Assembly: GCF_002210435.1 (NCBI RefSeq)
Contig: NZ_MZMV01000037.1
Location: 1-64,000, forward strand
Length of the DNA: 64,000 nt
Origin: Micromonospora wenchangensis
Lineage (GTDB): Bacteria > Actinomycetota > Actinomycetes > Mycobacteriales > Micromonosporaceae
Direction: 5' to 3'
The notes beneath the pieces are model-generated. The model searched no databases, was not told where the DNA came from, and saw nothing but the letters and a program-made list of their open reading frames with translations. The position numbers were made by a program, and so were the translations under genes. How positions within the stretch are numbered: the first letter of the stretch is position 1; every line of letters starts with the position of its first letter. Below, one piece after another: positions 32,892-40,504 of this stretch.

Positions 32892-32922
32892 TTGAGCTGA
32901 AGTCAGCTTGAGGTTGCAGCAT
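32892..32922 (+). promoter_or_regulatory. MerR-like promoter/operator of the cyclodeaminase gene
   Basis: TTGAGC (32892-32897) and CAGCAT (32917-32922) are separated by 19 bp, a spacing typical of MerR-regulated promoters. Between them is the perfect palindrome AGCTGA-AG-TCAGCT (32895-32908), flanked by two copies of CTTGAG. The -10-like box ends 7 nt before ATG 32930, so the transcript would be leaderless. Confidence 0.45.
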
Positions 32923-32929
32923 GGGGAGC

Positions 32930-33853
32930 ATGACGCTGCTCTTCGACGACCGGCAGGTCGCCGCCACCCTGGACGCGCCGACCACCGTCGCGGCGATGCG
33001 GGACGCACTGCTGGCCGCCCACGCCGGCCGGCTCGTCGCCCCACCCCGGGCGTCCGCACCGCTGGCCGGCGGGCGGATGGTGCTCACCGCCGGGCAGCTC
33101 ACCGACGAGTGGTACGGCTTCCGCTCCTACGACACCCTCGGCCACCCGGCCGGCGAGCAGCTCGTGGTGCTGCACGACGCCCGCACGGGGGCGGTACGGG
33201 CCATCGCCGTCGGCGCGGAGCTGGGCTCCCGGCGTACCGGCGGGCTGGGCGCGGTGGCGGTCGACGCCCTGGCCCGCCCGGACGCCGCCACCCTGGGCGT
33301 GATCGGCTCCGGCGGGCAGGCGTGGACGCAGGTGTGGGCGAGCGCCGCCGTCCGGCCCCTGCGCGAGGTGACCGTGCACAGCCGCTCGGCGGCCCGGCGC
33401 GAGGCGTTCGCCGCCCGGGTCCGCGCCGAGCTGGGGATACCCGCCCGCGCCGTCGGCTCGGCCGCCGAGGCGGTCCGCGACCGGGACGTGGTGGTGCTCG
33501 CCACCACCAGCGTCACCCCGGTGCTGGCCGCCGCCGATCTCGCCCCGGGCACCCACGTCAACACCGTCGGCTTCAAGCAGGTGCACCGGCACGAGTTCGG
33601 CACCGACCTGCTCGACGCCGCCGACGTGCTGGTCACCGACTCGCCGGCCCAGGCGGCGGCGTACGACCCCCCGATGCTGACCGCCGTCGGGCCGTACCCG
33701 GGCAGGTTGCGGGACCTGGGGGCGGTGCTGGCCGGGGCGGTCCCCGGCCGGACCGGCGCGGACCAGGTGTCGGTGTTCTGCTCCACCGGCCTGGCCGGCA
33801 CCGAGGTCGCCCTCCTGGACCGGCTGGTCCGGGTGGGCGCGACGACGGTCTGA
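32930..33853 (+). CDS. Ornithine cyclodeaminase / mu-crystallin family protein
   Basis: A 307-residue member of the OCD family, which includes ornithine and alanine-forming dehydrogenases and ketimine reductases. Rossmann motif LGVIGSGGQAWTQVWA near residue 120, with VTVHSRSAARREAF after it, and the early active-site region GGRMVLTAGQLTDEWYGFRSYDT. HVNTVGFKQVHRHEF is typical of the C-terminal half. Substrate not predictable; in actinomycetes such genes sometimes serve peptide antibiotic pathways, but no such cluster is here. ATG 32921 is an alternative start; 32930 fits the promoter geometry. Confidence 0.85.
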   Translation: MTLLFDDRQVAATLDAPTTVAAMRDALLAAHAGRLVAPPRASAPLAGGRMVLTAGQLTDEWYGFRSYDTLGHPAGEQLVVLHDARTGAVRAIAVGAELGSRRTGGLGAVAVDALARPDAATLGVIGSGGQAWTQVWASAAVRPLREVTVHSRSAARREAFAARVRAELGIPARAVGSAAEAVRDRDVVVLATTSVTPVLAAADLAPGTHVNTVGFKQVHRHEFGTDLLDAADVLVTDSPAQAAAYDPPMLTAVGPYPGRLRDLGAVLAGAVPGRTGADQVSVFCSTGLAGTEVALLDRLVRVGATTV

Positions 33854-34031
33854 CCGGTGCCGCGTCGGCTGCCACGAGCGGGTGCATCATGATCGGATTG
33901 CAGTTTCAGCGGGTGTTCCCGGCGTGTCGTGTGCATTTTCGTCATTTGATCAACGGTCGGCGGGTCGGTGGGTGGGGGTGAACCGGCCGACACCGCACGC
34001 CGCCGTCGGTCGGGCGCGCGACGTCGCCCGG

Positions 34032-34037
34032 TACCCT
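34032..34037 (+). promoter_or_regulatory. -10 box of rimO
   Basis: TACCCT ends 6 nt before GTG 34044 (and 3 nt before ATG 34041), pointing to GTG 34044 as the leaderless start. Confidence 0.5.
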
Positions 34038-34040
34038 CGG

Positions 34041-35591
34041 ATGGTGTCCGCCACCCCCACGCCTGACAACGCCGGCCCGGCCCGCCCGATGCCGAGCCGC
34101 GACCCGGAGCAGTCGCCCGCCGACGGCCGCCGGGTCGCCCTGCTGACCCTGGGCTGCGCCCGCAACGAGGTCGACTCGGAGGAGCTGGCCGCCCGGCTGC
34201 ACGCCGACGGCTGGCAGGTCACCACCGACGGCGAGGGTGCCGACGTGGTGGTCGTCAACACCTGCGGGTTCGTGGAGAAGGCCAAGCAGGACTCGATCCA
34301 GACCCTGCTCGCCGCCGCCGACACCGGGGCGAAGGTGGTCGCCGCCGGCTGCATGGCCGAGCGGTACGGCCGGGAGTTGGCCGACAGCCTCCCCGAGGCG
34401 CAGGCGGTGCTCAGCTTCGACGACTACCCCGACATCGCCGCCCGGCTCGACTCGGTGCTGGCCGGCGAGGCGATCGGCGCGCACACCCCCCGCGACCGCC
34501 GCGAGCTGCTGCCGCTGACCCCGGTCGCCCGGCGGGAGTCGGCGGTCTCCCTGCCCGGCCACGGCACCCCCACCCGGGTCGCGCCGCAGACCGACGAGCA
34601 CACCCCGGCGCACCTGCGGCAGGTGCTGCGTCGCCGGCTCGACACCGGCCCGGTGGCCTCGCTGAAGCTGGCCAGCGGCTGCGACAGGCGGTGCGCGTTC
34701 TGCGCGATTCCGGCGTTCCGGGGCGCGTTCGTCTCGCGTACCCCCGACGAGCTGCTGGCCGAGGCGGAGTGGCTGGCCAAGACCGGCGTCCGCGAGCTGG
34801 TGCTGGTCAGCGAGAACTCGACGTCGTACGGCAAGGACCTGGGCGACCCGCGGGCGCTGGAGAAGCTGCTGCCGCAGCTCGCCGCGATCGACGGCATCGT
34901 CCGGGTGCGGGCCAGCTACCTCCAGCCCGCCGAGACCCGCCCCGGCCTGGTCGAGGCGATCGCCACCACCCCCGGCGTGGCCGCCTACTTCGACCTGTCG
35001 TTCCAGCACTCCAGCGAGCCGGTGCTGCGCCGGATGCGCCGGTTCGGCTCCACCGACCGGTTCCTGGAGCTGCTGGCGAGCGCCCGCGCCCTGGCCCCGG
35101 AGGCGGGCGCGCGGAGCAACTTCATCGTCGGATTCCCGGGCGAGACCCGGCAGGACGTGGCCGAGCTGACCCGCTTCCTGACCGAGGCTCGGCTCGACGC
35201 GATAGGCGTGTTCGACTACAGCGACGAGGACGGCACCGAGGCCGCCGGGCTGCCCGGCAAGCTCTCCGCCGCCACCGTCAAGCGCCGCTACGACCGGCTC
35301 GCCGCGCTCGCCGACGAGTTGTGCTCGCAGCGGGCCGAGGAGCGGCTCGGCAGCACCGTGGAGGTGCTCGTCGACACGGTCGACGACGGCGTGGTGGAGG
35401 GCCGGGCGGCGCACCAGGCCCCCGAGGTCGACGGCTCGACCACCCTGGTCGCCCCGGTCGGCGGCGGGGTCGACCTGGCCGCGTTGCGCCCCGGCGACCT
35501 CGTCCGGGCCACGGTCACCGCGACCGAGGGCGTCGACCTGGTGGCCGTGCCGGATGAGATGATCTCGGCGGCGCCCGGCGCGGAACGGTGA
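34041..35591 (+). CDS. rimO: Ribosomal protein S12 methylthiotransferase
   Basis: RimO is a radical-SAM enzyme with two iron-sulfur clusters that methylthiolates an Asp of ribosomal protein S12. The 516-residue product has the N-terminal UPF0004 domain with three cluster cysteines (LTLGCARNEVDSEEL, VNTCGFVEKAKQDS, AAGCMAERYG), the radical-SAM motif SGCDRRCAFCAIPAFRG, which is RimO-specific rather than MiaB-like, and a C-terminal TRAM domain. The first 35 residues are variable. GTG 34044 is the more probable start if transcription is leaderless. It overlaps pgsA by 4 nt. Confidence 0.95.
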   Translation: MVSATPTPDNAGPARPMPSRDPEQSPADGRRVALLTLGCARNEVDSEELAARLHADGWQVTTDGEGADVVVVNTCGFVEKAKQDSIQTLLAAADTGAKVVAAGCMAERYGRELADSLPEAQAVLSFDDYPDIAARLDSVLAGEAIGAHTPRDRRELLPLTPVARRESAVSLPGHGTPTRVAPQTDEHTPAHLRQVLRRRLDTGPVASLKLASGCDRRCAFCAIPAFRGAFVSRTPDELLAEAEWLAKTGVRELVLVSENSTSYGKDLGDPRALEKLLPQLAAIDGIVRVRASYLQPAETRPGLVEAIATTPGVAAYFDLSFQHSSEPVLRRMRRFGSTDRFLELLASARALAPEAGARSNFIVGFPGETRQDVAELTRFLTEARLDAIGVFDYSDEDGTEAAGLPGKLSAATVKRRYDRLAALADELCSQRAEERLGSTVEVLVDTVDDGVVEGRAAHQAPEVDGSTTLVAPVGGGVDLAALRPGDLVRATVTATEGVDLVAVPDEMISAAPGAER

Positions 35592-36256
35592 CGGTGGGCC
35601 CGGACGGAGCGGGGGAGCCAGGTGGGGCGGTGCCAGGTGGGCCTCGACGGCCGGAGCGGGGCGCGGCGGTGACCGGGGCGGCGGAGTCCGCGCCGCCGGT
35701 GGCCCGGGTGCCGGTGCTCAACGCGGCCAACGGCCTGACCCTGCTGCGGCTGGTGCTGGTGCCGGTCTTCGCCGCGTCGGTGGTCGCCTCCGGCATGACC
35801 CACACCGGGTGGCGGATCGCCGCCTGCCTGATCTTCGCGTTCGCCTCGATGACCGACCTGGTGGACGGCTGGATCGCCCGCCGCTTCGGCCTGGTCACCT
35901 CGGTCGGCAAGGTGGCCGACCCGATCGCCGACAAGGCGCTCACCGGCGCGGCCCTGGTGCTGCTGTCCGTCTACGACCGGCTGCCCTGGTGGGTGACGGT
36001 GCTGATCCTCGTCCGCGAGCTGGGCATCACCGGGCTGCGGTTCTGGGTGATCCGGCACGGCGTGATCGCCGCCAGCCGGGGCGGCAAGCTCAAGACGGCG
36101 CTGCAGATCCTGGCCATCGCCTGGTACCTGTGGCCGATGCCGGCGGCCCTCGCCGCCGTCGGGCCCTGGATCATGGCCGCCGCCGTGCTGGTCACCGTGG
36201 TCACCGGCTTCGACTACGTCGCCCAGGCCCTGCGCCTGCGCCGCCCCCGGCCCTGA
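35588..36256 (+). CDS. pgsA: CDP-alcohol phosphatidyltransferase (PgsA)
   Basis: A 222-residue membrane enzyme that makes phosphatidylglycerol phosphate from CDP-diacylglycerol and glycerol 3-phosphate. The CDP-OH-P signature D-G-x2-A-R-x8-G-x3-D-x3-D is complete in DLVDGWIARRFG then LVTSVGKVADPIADK. About five to six transmembrane helices follow. The N-terminal 40 residues are Gly/Pro-rich. The GTG start overlaps the rimO stop. In other actinobacteria cinA follows directly; here about 7.2 kb of unrelated genes intervene. Confidence 0.93.
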   Translation: MTVGPDGAGEPGGAVPGGPRRPERGAAVTGAAESAPPVARVPVLNAANGLTLLRLVLVPVFAASVVASGMTHTGWRIAACLIFAFASMTDLVDGWIARRFGLVTSVGKVADPIADKALTGAALVLLSVYDRLPWWVTVLILVRELGITGLRFWVIRHGVIAASRGGKLKTALQILAIAWYLWPMPAALAAVGPWIMAAAVLVTVVTGFDYVAQALRLRRPRP

Positions 36257-36453
36257 CCGGCCCGCACCGCCCCCGCTGAGCCGCCGCGCCGGAATCCCGG
36301 TGCGGCGGGACTGCTGTCCCTGCCGGTCGGGACGCCCCGCCCCGCAGAGTCGTCACCGCACCGGCCCCCTGCGGCCCGGTGCGGCGTCGGTCCGGCCGGG
36401 TCGACGCCCGGTGACGGCGGGCGGGGTTGCGCCCGCGGGCGGGAGGAGTAGCG

Positions 36454-39400
36454 GTGGGGACAGCGACGAGACATGCCCGGGGACGGTCCCCGGGCGGCGG
36501 GTGGCGCAGCCGCCGGCTGTGGGCGGCGGGCCTGACGGCGGTGCTGGCGGTCACCATGCACCAGACCCCGGCCCGTGCCGCCGACCCGGTGCCGTTCGAC
36601 GAGCAGGCGGTGCACGGGGCGCTGTTCGGGGCGGTGGTGCAGTTGCGCGACGCCGGGGCGGCCGGGCTGAAGGACGCCCTGCTCACGGCCGAGCTGCTGG
36701 ACTGGCGTACCGGCCAGCCGGGTGCCGACGCGACGCAGGTGGCGGGGCACGTGGCCACCACCCGGGCGGTCGCCGACGCGGCGGTCGGCGACGCGCGGGC
36801 CGAGGACCGGTCCCGGTTCGCGGTGGCGATGGCGGTGCTGGCCCGGCTCGGCGAGTCCAGCGGCGCGGTGACCACCGGCCCGGCGGTGCGGGCCTTCCTG
36901 GCCAGCACCGTCGGCGCGGAGGGCGCGAACGTGGTGCCGGACGCGTTGAACCTGGTCCGGGGCGGCTACCAGGACGCGGCGTGGAACGCCCGTTCCCGGG
37001 ACCTGGTCCAGGACACCTGGCGGGAGCTGCACCGGCGGGCCGCCACCGACGACGCGCTGGCCACCGGCTGGGACAGCGCGTTCGCCGGGCGCACCGGCAC
37101 CGGGGTGCGTACCCCGGTCGACGGGTTGCTGGCCGCCCGCATCCACGAGCCGCGCGCCGACGGCAACACCGGCACCCTCGGCTACTACGTGCCGCTGTCC
37201 GCGATCCGCGACGTCCGCGGTGACGCGACCGCCTTCAAGGCGCTGGTGCAGGAGCGGGCGTACGCGACGCTGAAGGTGCTCGACACCGACGGCAACAACC
37301 GGATCACCGAGGTGGTCAACTACGCCAACACCTACCCGCTGAACCAGGACCCGAAGCCCAGCCAGGCGGTCATCGACGCGGAGAAGGCGAAGACCGAGTC
37401 GAACCGCAAGATCTTCGAGGGGCTCGGGTCCACCGTCACGGTGCTGTCCACCCTGGTCGGCTTCGTCGACAAGAAGTTCGGCAAGCAGTTGGAGACCATC
37501 GGCAAGGCCGTGGTGACCTCGGTGACCGCGATCAACACGTACGTGACCACGGTGCTCGGGCAGGGGCTGGCCATGGCCGCGACGGCGATGGGCACGGCGG
37601 TGCTGACCGGCAACCTGCTCGGCGCGGCGGTGAGCCTGATCGGCCTGTTCGCCGGGGGCGGCGACCCGAACGCCGCGATCCAGGCGGAGATCGGCAAGCT
37701 GCGCCAGCAGATCGACCGGCTGGCCAAGGGGATCGACAAGCGGTTCGACCGGATCGAGTCGGCGCTCAAGGAGATGTACGCCGGACTGGTCGCCCAGCTC
37801 GACGCGCTGACCAAGGGCCTCGACGAGGTACGCGCCAACCTGGGCCGGATCGCCACCCAGTTGCAGACCATCGAACGCAAGGTCGACTCGATGGCGCTCG
37901 CCACCCACGTGGCCCTGGAGAACATCGCCAAGAGCCAGCTCAACCAGGTGATCACCACGTACGTGCACCACAAGGAGATCACCGGGCAGCCGATCCCGGA
38001 CTACCTGGGCACCTACTTCCCGAAGGCCGAGTCGCCGACCTTCACCTTCGCCACCGTCAACGCCGCCGACGAGGGCACCTTCACCGCGCCGGCCGGCACC
38101 AGCCTCGCCGACCCGGTCAGCGTGCTCGACACCCACCTGCCCGCCGGCTCGATCAACTACCTGGGCCAGTGGGCGCGTAACCGGGTCGGCGGCACCTGGA
38201 CGGTCGGCCCGGTCGCCAACGCCGCCGCCTGGTCCACCGCCGCCCGGGTCTACAACATCCTGCAACTGGAGAACCCGCAGTTCGCCGCGCAGGTGGCCGC
38301 CGGGCGGGGCGACGCCGTCGCCGAGACCGGGCGGACCATCAACGAGCGGGTCCGGCAGTTCAGCCAGCCGACCGCCGACGGCGGCACCAACCCGTTGTTC
38401 ACCGCGCTGATGGCCGACTACCGCACCGCGGTCGCCGGCTGGAACGCCCAGGTGGAGAACGTCCGCAAGGCGGTGGTCTGGAACGGCAGCGACACCCTGC
38501 CGGTGCACGACATGTGGGGCAGCCCGGACCAGGAACTCCCGGTGGCGAACCGGATTCCCGAGACCGAGTCGATCGGCGGGTGCGGCCCGACCCGGGTCGG
38601 CCGGCCGACCCCGTCGACGGTACGCCGCAGCAACCTGCCCAACGCGTTCCACCTGGCCCACCACGCCATGCCCCCGGGGCACGCCCCGACGTTCTCCACC
38701 TGCTACGACGCGAACTTCGTCAACGTGGAGGAGCACGAGGGACCCCGGTTCCAGACCACCACCGGCGACCTCCAGATCACCCTGCGGTCGCGGGTGAAGT
38801 GGGCCGGCGGGGACTGGCAGGAGGTGCAGACCGCCACCCGCGTGTTCCCCATCGGCACGTTCTGCTCGTGGGACGTCCGGTCCCCGATCCCGCAGGGCTA
38901 CTGCTACGACGAGAACAAGTACCTCACCGAGCGGTGGGCGGGGACGTACAAGCCGGCGTTCGAGTCGGCGGCGATCCCGGTCGTCGCCACCCAGGCGACG
39001 TCCGCCCGCAGCAAGGCCGCCGCGATGCTGTCCGGCCGGCAGAAGTACTTCTACCGGGTGATGCGGGCCGGCACCGGGCCGAACCCGCCGAGCAGCGACA
39101 CCTGGGAGGTGTCCCGGGTGCTCTGGCAGAAGGGCAAGGCGGTCTCCGACGCGCTGCGGCTGTTGCAGGCGTACACCGAACTGGGGTGGGGCACCGCGCT
39201 GGAACTCGACGACAGCCTCGCCGGCCTGCTCTACGGCGGCCAGGGGTTGCCCGCCGACTACACCCGCCCGCGCAGCGACGGCGACCAGTCGGCCCACCAG
39301 CACCTGCGTAACGCGATGGCGCAGGCGGTGGAGAACTACGCCGACTGCGTCCAGACGTTCGACTGGAACCCGTGCGACGGGGAGCGGTCGGGCTTCGACC

Positions 39401-39645
39401 CGCTGCGTGACCAGGGTCAGTACGGTGCCGGCTGCGTCCAGGCCAGCGTGCCGGACAAGCCGCGTGACCCGCTGAGCGCCTGCCTGGCCAGCGCGGCGTT
39501 CGTCCGGGTCGGTCAGCTCGGCCAGCGGTACGACCACTGGTCGTCCCGGGTGCGTTCCGGCGGGCACACCGAGGGGCTGCCGGAGGTGACCGCGGCGACC
39601 GACATGACCCGGGCGACCACGGTGAGCGTGCACCCGGCGGGCTGA
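36454..39645 (+). CDS. Large exported protein with hydrophobic stretch and coiled coil, possible alpha-pore former
   Basis: A 1063-residue protein of no family I recognise. Residues 1-43 are a long signal peptide (RRLWAAGLTAVLAVTMHQ then ARA-ADP). Residues about 50-300 are Ala-rich helices; DTDGNNRIT near residue 280 resembles a calcium-binding loop. At about 310-400 comes a helical stretch with a hydrophobic, Gly/Ala-rich hairpin (GQGLAMAATAMGTAVLTGNL, then GAAVSLIGLFAGGG), followed at about 405-490 by a strongly heptad-like coiled coil (EIGKLRQQIDRLAKGIDKRF). This order recalls alpha-helical pore-forming toxins. The C-terminal half has several Cys residues and Trp/Tyr-rich segments. GTG 36454 follows GGGAGGAG. 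Function is inferred only from layout. Confidence 0.75.
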   Translation: MGTATRHARGRSPGGGWRSRRLWAAGLTAVLAVTMHQTPARAADPVPFDEQAVHGALFGAVVQLRDAGAAGLKDALLTAELLDWRTGQPGADATQVAGHVATTRAVADAAVGDARAEDRSRFAVAMAVLARLGESSGAVTTGPAVRAFLASTVGAEGANVVPDALNLVRGGYQDAAWNARSRDLVQDTWRELHRRAATDDALATGWDSAFAGRTGTGVRTPVDGLLAARIHEPRADGNTGTLGYYVPLSAIRDVRGDATAFKALVQERAYATLKVLDTDGNNRITEVVNYANTYPLNQDPKPSQAVIDAEKAKTESNRKIFEGLGSTVTVLSTLVGFVDKKFGKQLETIGKAVVTSVTAINTYVTTVLGQGLAMAATAMGTAVLTGNLLGAAVSLIGLFAGGGDPNAAIQAEIGKLRQQIDRLAKGIDKRFDRIESALKEMYAGLVAQLDALTKGLDEVRANLGRIATQLQTIERKVDSMALATHVALENIAKSQLNQVITTYVHHKEITGQPIPDYLGTYFPKAESPTFTFATVNAADEGTFTAPAGTSLADPVSVLDTHLPAGSINYLGQWARNRVGGTWTVGPVANAAAWSTAARVYNILQLENPQFAAQVAAGRGDAVAETGRTINERVRQFSQPTADGGTNPLFTALMADYRTAVAGWNAQVENVRKAVVWNGSDTLPVHDMWGSPDQELPVANRIPETESIGGCGPTRVGRPTPSTVRRSNLPNAFHLAHHAMPPGHAPTFSTCYDANFVNVEEHEGPRFQTTTGDLQITLRSRVKWAGGDWQEVQTATRVFPIGTFCSWDVRSPIPQGYCYDENKYLTERWAGTYKPAFESAAIPVVATQATSARSKAAAMLSGRQKYFYRVMRAGTGPNPPSSDTWEVSRVLWQKGKAVSDALRLLQAYTELGWGTALELDDSLAGLLYGGQGLPADYTRPRSDGDQSAHQHLRNAMAQAVENYADCVQTFDWNPCDGERSGFDPLRDQGQYGAGCVQASVPDKPRDPLSACLASAAFVRVGQLGQRYDHWSSRVRSGGHTEGLPEVTAATDMTRATTVSVHPAG

Positions 39646-39666
39646 CCGCCCCCGGGCGCGTCGACC

Positions 39667-39706
39667 GGGAAGGGCCCCGTCGGCCCGGGCGGACGGGACC
39701 CTTCCC
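39667..39706 (+). terminator. Terminator after the large exported protein gene
   Basis: Two 15-nt arms (39667-39681 and 39692-39706) pair with a single mismatch, 21 nt after the stop codon. Confidence 0.65.
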
Positions 39707-39998
39707 CCGCCCGCCGGGCCGGCCGGGGCCCTTCCCCCGTCGCCGGCCGGGGCCCCTCCCGCGCGTCCGGTCGGGCCCTTACCGGGCTTCCCGGGCCGGG
39801 GCTGCCGTCCGATCGGTCCCGCCGGGCCGGGACATCCGACCCGGGTCGGCGGGACAGCCGGCGGGTGACGATGGCTCGACCGTCCACCCCGCCGGCCCGC
39901 CCGGCGGTGCCACTGTGGACGGTCGACCACCTACGCTGCGGCGGACGGCTGCCGGGGGACCGGCCCCGCCGTCCGCGTACGGCACCCGAGGAGTGATC
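39707..39998. repeat. Spacer with short GGGGCCC-TTCCC repeats
   Basis: The 353-nt gap between the exported protein gene and the next gene holds the terminator above, then two near-identical blocks of about 20 nt built on GGCCGGGGCCC(T)TCCC (starting near 39717 and 39743) and a third partial one (near 39771). The rest has no visible gene; a ribosome binding site GAGGAG ends it before ATG 39999. Confidence 0.5.
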
Positions 39999-40460
39999 AT
40001 GACCCTGACCGCTGGCGACGACCGACGGATCGTGCTGATCGCGGCCGACGACACGTTCTGCCACGTCTACCAGGACCTGTCCGACCTGCTGTCGACCGCC
40101 GACCACGGCGAGAAGCTCGCCGGGGCGGTCGAGTTCTTCGACGTCACCGGCCGACGGCTGCACCCGGTCTTCTCCGCCGACTGGCGGCTGGAGTCCCTCG
40201 ACGCCGGCGCCGCCCCGGCGCAGCCCGAGGCCGTCCGGCAGCGGTTGACCGCGGTGCTCGCCCACGTGGCGCGGTACGTCCGCAGCCACCCGGACGTGCT
40301 CGCCCGCTCCCGGATCACGCTGGAGCAGGCGCTGGCCCAACTGCCCCGGCTGGACGGCCCGGACCTGCCGCACGAGATCGGCACCCTGCCCGACCACCTC
40401 GAACACGACACCGGCAACTGGCTGCACAACGCCATGCACGCCGCCGGCTGGGCCGACTGA
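39999..40460 (+). CDS. Unknown 153-residue soluble protein
   Basis: A predicted cytoplasmic protein without signal peptide or membrane helix. It starts MTLTAGDDRRIVLIAADDTF, goes on with the strand-like AVEFFDVTGRRLHPVFSADW, and ends in helices with a Cys-free, His-rich tail (DHLEHDTGNWLHNAMHAAGW). The N-terminal half may be a small beta-rich fold. GAGGAG is 5 nt before the ATG. It lies between the large exported protein and the two-component system, all in one direction, and may serve that system as an immunity, chaperone or sensing protein; no family assigned. Confidence 0.7.
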   Translation: MTLTAGDDRRIVLIAADDTFCHVYQDLSDLLSTADHGEKLAGAVEFFDVTGRRLHPVFSADWRLESLDAGAAPAQPEAVRQRLTAVLAHVARYVRSHPDVLARSRITLEQALAQLPRLDGPDLPHEIGTLPDHLEHDTGNWLHNAMHAAGWAD

Positions 40461-40504
40461 CCCAGCCGCTCCCACCACCGACGACCAACCCCGGAAGGCC
40501 TGCC

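Noticed and set aside
36214..39930. 1238-codon minus-strand frame over the exported protein gene
   Set aside because: Low-complexity Gly/Arg/Val/Asp sequence with no signal peptide or domain. The plus-strand frame has a signal peptide, ribosome binding site and terminator.
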